This document shows, one piece after another, positions 55,340 to 64,000 of a stretch of 64,000 bases of DNA. Within the stretch, counting starts at the first letter, position 1. Every line of letters starts with the position of its first letter. The notes under the pieces were generated by a model that saw only the letters and a list, made by a program, of their open reading frames with translations, was not told where the DNA came from and did not search any database. A program made the position numbers and the translations under genes. The DNA comes from Gnetum montanum (taxonomy: Eukaryota; Streptophyta; Gnetopsida; Gnetales; Gnetaceae), in the NCBI GenBank assembly GCA_015680685.1, contig MNCI01020850.1, positions 419,790 through 483,789 on the forward strand. The letters run 5' to 3'.

Positions 55340-56744
55340 ATTCAAGAAATAACGACAATCAAATGGACATATCTTCTCTAGGAGTTCAACAGAAGAAATG
55401 CTACAAGATTATCACTGGCCATCTATATATGCAACATTCGAAATGGATAAAGTTTCTCCTCTATTGATGATTATTCAAAGTACAGCAGGCACAGGAAAAT
55501 CGTATCTCATTGATACGATTCATAAAGAATTTAGTCGAACTTGCTCATTGAGAAAGAATAGCTTATTGGTGCTCGCCCCTACTAGTGCTACAGCGTATAA
55601 TATTAATGCAACTACAGTACATTCTGTGTTGAAGATTAGAATCGGAAATTACAAACCATTGGCTGCATCAACTTTTTCATCATTGCAAAATAAATACAAA
55701 TGCTTAAAGTATATTATTATAGATGAAATGAGTTTCATAGGTGGCAAATTGCTTAGCAGCATTGACCAAGGCTTAAGGAAATATTTCCAGATAATCGTTT
55801 AGATAACTTTGGTGGTAGATCCATGATACTCATTGGCGATCTTGCACAACTTCCACCTGTTAAAGATGTTATACCGTACATATCATCTCAAATGCATGTG
55901 AAGAATTTGTGGTTGGCATTCAATAAATTTGTAACCTTGGATGCTGTGTATTGACAAAGGGGTGATGATTCGCAACAACAAAGATTTAGAGAAGTTTTGA
56001 TGAATATACAAGAAAGAAAGATGACTGATGAGGATTATGACTTTTTAAGCTTGAGAATGCAACTTCCATCAACATCGGATGGGCGAGATGGATTTGAGGA
56101 TTCTATGCATTTGTTTGATACAAAGGATAAAGTGCATATGCATAATGAAAAAAATATTGCTCAAAATGCATAAGCCAGTTGCACGGTGCATAGTAGATAG
56201 AAAGAAAAATGGTGTGCAATTTTGAGATGATTTAGAAGGAGAATTGGACCGAGTAGTGTTCATTTGTGAGGATGCAAAGGTTATGTTCACTGTTAATCTA
56301 TGGCCAGAAGCAGGATTGGTTAACGGTGCATTGAGAGTCACTAAGAAAATAATATATAGTCCACACTGTCAACCTCAACAGTTGCCATTGTATGTCATCA
56401 TTGATTTTGACTCCTACATTAGAGTACCGTATGATAATGAACATCCTTGACAAGTACCCATTCCACCAATCATATGTGGAGGATCTCGCCAACTACCACT
56501 TAGATTAGCATGGGCTTTAACGATACATAAGTCACAGGGAATGACATTGGAGAAAGTGTGTATAGATGTTGATAGCAAAGAAACAACAGGTCTTACATTT
56601 GTGGCACTATCTCGAGTGAGGAGTATTGACAGTTTGAAGATATTCCCTCTGATCTCCAAAGAAAGATATATCAAGATATTTAAGGCTTCGCACCTTCAAA
56701 GTAGATTGGATGAAGAGCAACACATTAAATCTAATGAAGAATGA
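55340..56744 (+). pseudogene. PIF1-type DNA helicase, broken
   Basis: Walker A STAGTGKSYLIDTI at about 55479-55520, APTSATAYNINATTVHSVL (motif Ia region) at about 55575-55635, Walker B IIIDEMSFIG at about 55712-55742, GDLAQLPPV at about 55836-55862, RFREVLMNIQERKMTDEDYD near 55985-56040, LAWALTIHKSQGMTLEKVCI at about 56500-56560 and TFVALSRVRS near 56595-56625. Together these are the full set of PIF1/RecD2 helicase motifs in order. The gene is split by stops and shifts (55802, 55952, about 56172, 56448). Such helicases occur in Helitron-like elements and as stand-alone repeat-borne genes; no Rep/HUH domain is seen upstream, so membership is open. The enzyme would unwind DNA in the nucleus. 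The C-terminus (SNEE) ends at a TGA at 56742. Confidence 0.75.
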
Positions 56745-56760
56745 TCTCATTCTTTTCTGT

Positions 56761-58594
56761 CAACTAATTTTTACCATTTTGAATGTCAGAACATTTGTAA
56801 CTATACATTTTCAATTACGCAAGTTTGTACATTGATCATTTCTACTGTATTACAATATGTTTATAATCATTCAATAAAGTATTCCATGGTCTTATAATAT
56901 TTTTATCTGTTACGTTTAAATCATCGCTACAGCAGACAACTGGCCATCACTAGCTTAGTTATATATTTATAATATATATCTATAAATTGGCCGAGAGAAT
57001 CTTATTTGTTTACAAGTAAAAAGTTCTTTGAGTAAAAAATTTCACAACTTTTGGACGAAGAACAAGATTTAAAAACCCAAATTTTCATGCTTTTTGGATG
57101 AAGAACAAGAGTTCTATACCTTATTTTTTCTAAGGATGGGTTTTCTGAAAAAAAATTTCCATCAATTAGTGTATGCTCTCACCCTCAGCTGAATAGCAAG
57201 AGCATAACTATGATCTCTCTTCAAGAGTCAAACTATCATATTCTCAAAGATGTTGTTTTTCAATTGCAACTTCAAACAAAAAATCTTCCAATGAAGGTTG
57301 AACAATTAATTTTTTTCTTACCATATTTCTAATTATTACATTCATTTCTCTTTGAAAAGCATTCTTCTTTTTTTTTATAAAAAATTTTTTAATAAGTGAA
57401 ATGAAGGGTACTTTTGAATATGGATAAGGCCCAATCTTTTTTGTACCCCAAAGAGGAGAATTTTTAGGATTGGTTATAACAATGATGACCTAAAAAGGTA
57501 TCCTAAAACCATTGGGTTTTTTATTTAGACTCTATCTTCTATGTTAATGATTTGATGTACTTTGAATTTTTTTAATTATTTTTTTTTTAAGTATGACATC
57601 TTCCAAAACATATATAAATTATTTTAATTTTTGGTAGAGTTATCTTTTTAAGATATTACATTTTCTAGTCTCAATTAATATATAGTGTAATACAATATGG
57701 TTAGTTTTCTATGACTTATTATAATAACTTAACACAACCTTTTTAAAAGGGTAAACCATTGCTTCTTTAATTTTAAAAAATATATTTATACATCCATTTT
57801 CTCCACAAAATTAATTTTAGTTTTAAATTTTCCAATCCTATGTGTATTATATATAATTATAAACGGCCTTTATTATTAAAGGATAGAACTCTTTTTACTT
57901 TATCACATATGATATTTTTGTATATACTATTTGCCAATGAGAAATGTATTTTAATTGGTAAGCTCATAGTTTTGTAAACAATAAGCTACAAATTCAGGTT
58001 GTGCTTGATATATTGCTATGTTCGTTGTACCACACAAAATGCATGATGAAGTAAAATCTTTGCATATAATTATACTAATTAATAAAGTAAGAATGGAATT
58101 ATATCATTTTCTATTTAACACCAAAGGATGGAATAATGTAAGATATGAGGATAAAATATATAATTTTATTAAAGGATTAGCAAGATAGATTATTAGAATG
58201 CTTTGGGATAGATTTCTTCATAAGAAAATAGCTAATCTCAAAGTCAAACTTTCTACGAGTTATTCAAGCTATCAATGTTGGTTCTAAGTCATTACGTCAA
58301 AGTACTCAAATTACATGAATAATGAATACATCAATTGTATTCAAGATTTATTGTTATTAATGTATTTTGTACAAACCAATTAATCTAGTAGATTCTTTGG
58401 TCCTATACAGATGTAATTAAACTTTAGTTTCAATTTCATATAGTCTCTTTTTAACTCCATCCCATATGTATTATTTTTTCCTATTACACCTATGTTCTTC
58501 TTGTTGGTCTTCCTTCCAAATACCAAAACATTATATACATAATAAATAACTAAACTAAACTAATTACTATCTAAATTTGTTGGATCCCTAACGT
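56761..58594. other. AT-rich spacer without recognisable gene
   Basis: Contains A/T runs and a short near-repeat (TTTTGGACGAAGAACAAGA and TTTTTGGATGAAGAACAAGA near 57050 and 57090). I see no coding potential or element ends. Confidence 0.6.
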
Positions 58595-58781
58595 ACAAAA
58601 ATTGATTCTATGGACAAAGTAATGATCCAAACTCCCAAGTTGCTAAATGAAACTACATATCATTTCACAAATTAATCAACTAAAAACCACCACTAACTTC
58701 TCTTTTTCCATCTAATAAAATACCCAATCCCTACTAGACAAAAATTGAATCTATGGATAGAGTAATAATCCAAACTCCCAA
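58595..58781. repeat. Pair of about 42-bp direct repeats
   Basis: Copies at about 58595-58640 and 58737-58781 share ACAAAAATTGA, CTATGGA and AATCCAAACTCCCAA words, about 100 bases apart. Origin unknown. Confidence 0.6.
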
Positions 58782-59193
58782 TGAAATTTGATTGTTCTTT
58801 TTTTTTTTTTCAATTCATTATTTACAATAGATTGTTCTTCAAAGAAATCATGAAAGCATCAAAGCTTTTGTAGCTTTATGCTTTTATCCACTAGTTTAGC
58901 ATTCATGAATATCTTAGAATCATAAAAAATGTCAAGGATTAAAGATAAGAAAAATGTTCAACACTGATATATAAATTTGTAAAATTTTCTCCTTTTTCAT
59001 GACCTTGATGCATTTATCCTATTAACATGGGCTAACCTATTAAGGTAGACACAGAATTTGACAAAGATTTACTATGGTTGACTATCTATTTAGCACTATA
59101 GTTTTTGAACATATTTTTTTCACCATGCCTTTAAGTATTATATGTTTCAACATATCTCTTAGAATTAAACCAATGACATTTAGACTACAAGCC

Positions 59194-59308
59194 ACATGCT
59201 ATGTATTTCAATTAATTTTCAACAAGAAATTTTCAAGTATTAATATAGATAGCAACTTGTCCATACATGCTATATATTTCAATTAATTTTCAACAAGAAA
59301 TTTTCAAG
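59194..59308. repeat. Pair of about 43-bp direct repeats before A4
   Basis: CATGCTATGTATTTCAATTA and the following AATTTTCAACAAGAAATTTTC occur at 59194-59238 and 59266-59308. The second copy ends exactly where the A4 LTR begins. Confidence 0.8.
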
Positions 59309-60108
59309 TGATGAGTCATCCTTTTGTGGCCCCCACGTCACCTCATCTAAATCTTGCCTATAAATATGGTGCTGGGGTACTCAAATGAGACAAGTAGTAA
59401 GTAGTTGATAGTCAGTAGATAGTTCTAGTCTTCAGTTTCTTCTTTCAAAGTCTATTATTCCAAATGCATGCCTGCAATGTGATGCTTGTAATCATACAAT
59501 GCCTTTATTTGAGTGTGACATACTTGGACACGTTACATGACTAGCAATAAATATCAGGATTACTTCCATCATTGTAGCATCCACTTAGATTAGCGTTGGT
59601 CTAATTATTTAATGCTTTCTTTATTTAAACATTTCCATTTATTGTTATTTACTGTTCCTATTATTAAGCGAAATGTGTATGTCTTAATCACAAGTGTTTA
59701 AGTGTAAACACTTGGTAATTCAAAGGTGTACCGTTTGGCACAACCAGTGATGTACACTTGGCAATCCCAGAAGTAGCTTCATGAAATCCAAGACATGTAC
59801 GGATAGTTAAGAGTATATACTCATCGCCATAGGCTAGTTTAGTCTTGTTTTCCATTATTCCTTAGTTTAATTAATTTCTCTTTTCATCATCAAGAGTAGC
59901 GTAGAGAGTAGACAACATCATACACCTCACTTTGGACTAAATCATATGTGACAAAGCTACCACTAGTCCAAGTGGGAAGACAGCAAATTGTGATCAAGGC
60001 ATAATGATCTAGATACCACAACTAGTCCCATCCACAAAATTTGATCAAATCGTGCATGAATGCTTGTGATTCGTATGGTTGAGTGTAGGGGTACCCCACC
60101 ACTCATCA
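59309..60108 (+). repeat. 5' LTR of A4
   Basis: It begins TGATGAGTCATCC and ends CCCCACCACTCATCA. TATA box CTATAAATATG near 59358. The R/U5 part matches A3. U3 is short and lacks GATATCGC palindromes. Confidence 0.9.
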
Positions 60109-60109
60109 T

Positions 60110-60127
60110 TGGCGCTATTGCTGGGGA
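60110..60127 (+). other. Primer binding site of A4
   Basis: TGGCGCTATTGCTGGGGA, two transitions from the tRNA-Asp complement, one base after the LTR. Confidence 0.8.
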
Positions 60128-60189
60128 TGGTGCTAGTTATCTAGATTAGTTATATTATACAAGATCACTGTAAAAATCCCATGCCTAGG

Positions 60190-61020
60190 AGACTTCCTCT
60201 CTCACAAGGTAGTTTTAGATAGTCCCACAACCGATCGTACCATCCTAGGGGGACTTATTACCAGCCTCAACACGGTCGTCAACCATAATTGTGGGGAAGG
60301 CCATCACCAAATTAGCCATATCTACCAAAAACGCATGGCTGTTATGTTCAACACCATGTTTCTCCAACTAGTTCTGCATCCTCCACTTCAAATCACCACT
60401 ACCACTCTCCTGAGTACCATCAATACATGACATTCCCTAAAGGATCACCATCTCATGCCTCTTACCATCCAACTTACCCTCAATACAATCATAATCCATC
60501 TCCTTATACACCATCACCAACAACACAAGAAGGTTCAACATCACAATACCAACAAACGAATACTGGTTATGCTGCAAATGTGCATAGACATGTTGATACT
60601 AGTGGGTCTCAACTGCAACGTAGGAAACATCCTTTCTGGAGGAAAGGCTGTAAGCCAAACAAACCACACATGGACCCACCACATCATCTGAGCCAACACA
60701 AGGCCAACCTGGTGCATCACCTTCCTTATCTCAACCAACATTTTTCAACCATATACAAGGGCCACCATTTAATTGTACTCCAATTCCACATCCAACCAAT
60801 GAATCTTCCAATGTGGGGAGACAAATAAATCCATGCATACCACCTCATGATCAAGGGTGCAATCATGGGTTGATCATCCATAATGTTAACACACCTCATA
60901 TCCTAACCCACCATACATATAACAATCAAATGTGTGACCAACAATTTTTCTACCCAACCACCACACTAGCAACAAGCACCTAGTGAGGCATGAAAGGTTT
61001 CCAATGTTTCAGACATGCAT
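60190..61020 (+). pseudogene. Gag C-terminal tail of A4
   Basis: An open frame of 133 codons (60427-60828) starts MTFPKGSPSHASYHPTYPQY and goes on with repeated Pro/Ser/Thr/Gln/His stretches and a basic patch (QRRKHPFWRKGCKPNKPH). It aligns with the decayed tails of A1 and A3, so it is not an independent gene: it is the remaining 3' end of gag after deletion of the capsid and knuckle. The preserved frame makes it the clearest view of this tail. It is probably disordered and RNA-binding through the basic patch. Confidence 0.5.
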
Positions 61021-61062
61021 GGATCCTATTCATCCACTTACTAATCCTAGCCACAACCACAT

Positions 61063-61077
61063 GTTTAGTCATGGGGG
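61063..61077 (+). other. Internal polypurine-like tract (A4, first)
   Basis: GTTTAGTCATGGGGG. A second lies at 62627-62640 (CTTAGTTGTGGGGG), preceded by TTGAACCCAGAGTGTTTA as in A1 and A2. Confidence 0.5.
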
Positions 61078-62063
61078 TTACTCCACATTCTAATCTTTAG
61101 GAATTCTTAAGTGCTTTTTATCTTTTCGTTTTACAATTTTTTATCATTTTCCTAATTTTTTCTACTTTTTTCTAGTTGTGATTTTAATTTTCCTTGTACA
61201 TAATCTCGTTGTTGATCATGTTCCCCATTGAGATGAGGTTTTTTTTCTATGTTGTCAAGTCATAAGGGACTAATTATTTGGACATTGAGACCATGACATC
61301 CATCCACCCATTCCATTAATAAGAGGTTCTTGCTCTGGTCATAATGCTACTCTTTTCCATCATTCAACCTAATAATAAATCTATAATCTTTGTGTCTGGA
61401 TAGAAGAGTGCAGAACCAAGGTGGAATGTAAGGGGTGTGACATTAAGGGGATTTGTGGATTCTCTTTGGCTACTTTTGTATGTTCTATCATATTGATGAG
61501 GATGTAACCATATCCTTGTAGATCTAATGAAAAATGAGAGTAAGAGCAACTTTAAATGACACTGAATAAACTTCTACGGATTCCACTAGAAAGACATGTA
61601 CCCATGGCTGAAGGTTGGCAACTTCTCAAAACCAAAAAAACAAACAAACAAATAATAATTGTGCCATAATAATGCTTCTCCCTTGGACAAAATGCCAAGT
61701 GATGTTACTTCTTGCAACTTTGATAGTCTTATGGTTGTCTATCAATTGGATGAAACAATGTGGTGTCACTGAAAGGTGGTTTGGGCTTGGTTTGAATCTT
61801 GGAAAAAAGGACACATGGTTATTTAACCATTAATAACACACAAGGTTTCATTGTGACCATGGTACGACACCTCATGTCCTGATTTCTACAACCCCTTCTA
61901 TGGTCCATCTCATCTCATTATCTGAATGTTCATAACTTGTGGTTTTGTGTAACATAAAGTGATTATCTCAATTTGGTGGTTTTAACATGTGTGTTTTGTT
62001 TCAAAAGTATGTATTACATTCAACCCTTCTAGTGCCTACAAACATTATAGGTGTGGTTAGACA

Positions 62064-62110
62064 AGGGCATCATAGGCTAGAGCTTACTTTGGAAAGGACT
62101 CACTTGTGTA
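62064..62110 (+). other. Conserved noncoding block of family A (A4 copy)
   Basis: AAGGGCATCATAGG, then AGCTTACTTTGGAAAGGACT. It is the most divergent of the five copies. Confidence 0.5.
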
Positions 62111-62979
62111 ACTTTTATGACTTGTACTTGTTTACTGTGCACATACCATTTTTCACCTTCCAAAAACTCAATTTGTTTTATTCTATTGTTTTCCTTCTCA
62201 CAAAATTAATTTGTCCCATAATCAAGGTTTCAACGCCCTTTTTCTTGCTCATTTTCATACTTTTCATGTTGATGATTTCACCTTATGCTACTTCCAATGC
62301 CTCAAATTAATTTTTCACTTATCTAACATGATAAACTTAACTTCAAACCTTCTAATCAATCCTAGAGTTTCAGTTTGCATGTTCATTGTCCCCATAAAAT
62401 TGAAATTTTTGGACCTCAACATCACGTACTTAGCGTCAGGTCTCAAAAATAATATAAAGACAATCCCCACAGAGAACTTCATTTTTCTCATTTGCTACTA
62501 GGGGAGTTGTTGAAATTTTTTCTTGCGACTTACAGCTCTACGCCACCATCTTCCACTTGCGATATCTAGCTCTTTAACACTCTGATTTTTGTTTTGTTCA
62601 AATCTATTTGAACCCAGAGTGTTTAACTTAGTTGTGGGGGTTGCATGCGTGCAAACTTTGTGCCAATTTGTTAAAATTTGCTATTGCCCAGAAGGTATTA
62701 TAAGAGTAAGAATGTTAAAAACCTTAGGAATTATAATACAAAAGCACTAATGATAATGCCAAATGTATGATTTTTCTAACCCATAGGCCCATGACCATTA
62801 TTTTAAGCCACAAATAACAAAAAAGGAACCAGTTGCAATGGATCGTAGAAAAGATAGACACTTTTTGGGAGATTTTTCTTGAAAATTTTCCTAATCCTAC
62901 AATCATATGCATTATCAGCTCAATGAACTAAGGTTATGACTAAGGTATAAATTGATTAATGATAATAAACATAACCTTG

Positions 62980-63007
62980 GTAACACCTGATTTTTGCTTG
63001 ATTATAG
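62980..63007 (+). other. Splice acceptor before the second ORF (A4)
   Basis: ACCTGATTTTTGCTTG and then ATTATAG directly abutting ATGGCCCC. The CTGAT can serve as branch point and a T-run follows it. Confidence 0.5.
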
Positions 63008-64000
63008 ATGGCCCCAAAAAGAAGTGCTTAGGGTGAACCCTTGCAAAGAGCTGCTAAATGTCCACATGATGGCTGTAGCTAGCAGGAGAACATGAGGAAC
63101 ATGCTAAATAGGAGGCCCAATCTTTCAATATCCATCAAGAGGCCCCTACTACTAGGCAATTGGCCCAAGGAGAGGCAGTAGAAGTACCAACTCTCAAACA
63201 GGAACAACATCTCACATTGTCCCCTGACTACCTTGCTACAACTTTGAAGAAATCCACATTAGCCTCGGGCATTGTGGAAATTAACTTCGGTTCATTCATG
63301 GAGTTTGCTCCAAAAGCGGAGCAGATGTAACTCAAAGCATTCCCATTCTGGCCTATCTTGTCTAAGAGTGGTGAATGGTACCTGGGCAAAGTCCATCAAT
63401 TTTGGCATAACAAAGACAATGGCACCACTATTAATATTTGTGGGGTGATTATCTCTTACTCAGTCAAGGACATTGCTGCAACCCTCAACCTGCCCAATGA
63501 AGAGGCCAAGGTTGCTCACTTATCGACTAGATCCAACCCCGAAACAAAGAAATTATGGCTGAGATGGACGTATAATAAAGAGAACAAGTCATACCATGAA
63601 ATGACTTTGGAAGAGAGAACCTACTTTAAGATTGGGACATACCAGCTATTTCCTACCAAATGGCTCAATCGAATCTCAACTTATGCAGCTAGGGGAAGTG
63701 CCATTCTAATGAAAAATTTGTAGTCAACCTTCCCCAATATTGCTTCACAGAAATCCAATGGTAGTTCAAAGAAACAAAGTCAAGGAGACCAACACTTCCA
63801 TTTCCTTGTCTGATCAGAAAGTTGTCAAAGTGCATTGGAATCTTGGGATATACCAATGATATCTCTAGGAAGGCTCAACACACCTCCTTCGTAGAACTCT
63901 TGAAAACTGTAGCACCAAGAAAAGATTCTGGTGAGGAGCAAGAAGCTGAAAAGGAGGCAAAACCAAGGATAGAAACACAATAAGAGCCTGAGTAACATCC
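63008..64000 (+). pseudogene. Second ORF of A4 (runs off the window)
   Basis: The ATG at 63008 (MAPKRSA) is followed by a decayed, shifted N-terminal part with a TAG before EAQSFNIHQE at the position that is also TAG in A1 and A2. The globular domain is best preserved here: open from 63358 to 63723 with GEWYLGKVHQFWHNKDNG, INICGVIISYSVKDIAATLN, MTLEERTYFKIGTYQLFPTK and RISTYAARGSAILMKNL. This gives the domain at full length next to A1. Downstream (63724-64000) the frame shifts but still shows PCLIRKLSKC and GYTNDISRKAQ-type sequence. The function is unknown; it is similar to additional ORFs of plant Ty3 elements. No signal peptide is visible. Confidence 0.6.

Larger units (their letters stand above)
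59309..64000 (+). mobile_element. A4: 5' part of a family A element (gag deleted, second ORF present)
   Basis: A plus-strand element runs off the window end. It has a 5' LTR, primer site, a leader joined directly to the gag tail, internal polypurine-like tracts, the conserved block and the second ORF. Comparison with A3 shows that about 1.6 kb, from the leader to just after the zinc knuckle, is missing. The 3' LTR is outside the window. Confidence 0.85.

Noticed and set aside
1-64000. CRISPR arrays, bacterial operons, rRNA or tRNA genes
   Set aside because: No regular short repeat-spacer pattern, no bacterial gene spacing and no cloverleaf or rRNA sequence was seen; all evidence points to plant nuclear repeats.

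Overview
The window is intergenic DNA from a plant nuclear genome. The evidence is LTR retrotransposons of plant Ty3 (Tat/Athila-like) and Ty1/copia type, a plant LINE with a DUF4283-like ORF1 and a zf-RVT-like C-terminus, GT-AG introns of plant length, TATA boxes and AT-rich spacers. I see no intact host gene, rRNA, tRNA or CRISPR array. The depth of nesting and the long decayed elements suggest a large, repeat-rich genome such as a conifer or another large-genome vascular plant; I cannot name the species. There is one assembly gap (38387-38695) and a single N at 15694. Family letters A to E are mine. Layout: (1) 1-2339, the 3' end of a plus-strand family A element (A0). (2) 2340-14088, part of a minus-strand family C element: a 5' LTR (12351-14088), a leader with a 165-bp tandem duplication, gag and protease remnants (8512-11892), and then, on the opposite strand, a multi-exon gene (3150-7557) with its own TATA box. 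(3) 14089-30720, the 3' part of a plus-strand Tat-like Ty3 element B: a decayed integrase, an extra 171-codon frame with its own TATA box, a polypurine tract and a LTR of about 2.85 kb. B is split by A1 (minus, 14653-26230, target duplication CTCAT), and A1 is itself split by a solo B-type LTR (22455-25448, duplication ATAAC). (4) 30721-33565, gag and 5' LTR of a minus-strand element D; its LTR carries a solo A LTR (A5, duplication TCTTC). (5) 33566-35410, the 3' end of a copia element E. (6) 35667-42037, element A2 (minus, duplication GTCTC) inside a minisatellite. (7) 42150 to about 53340, a LINE split by A3 (minus, 43968-50172). (8) 53430-56760, a LTR-like remnant and a broken PIF1-type helicase. 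(9) 56761-59308, AT-rich spacer. (10) 59309-64000, the 5' part of element A4 (plus). How the parts work together: family A elements have LTRs, a tRNA-Asp-type primer site, a gag with an unusual zinc knuckle and a polypurine tract, but no protease, reverse transcriptase or integrase could be found between gag and the 3' LTR. In their place some copies carry a second ORF for a globular domain followed by a long coiled coil. This ORF starts directly after a conserved splice acceptor. Family A therefore looks non-autonomous, mobilised in trans by a Tat-like partner; element B is one candidate lineage. Element C carries a protein of similar layout (MAPK start, globular part, acidic linker, coiled coil) but antisense and intron-containing, and B carries an unrelated small extra frame. 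Extra, separately expressed genes in three unrelated retroelement families are the most interesting theme here. Almost all coding regions are decayed, mainly by transitions to stop codons, TAG above all.
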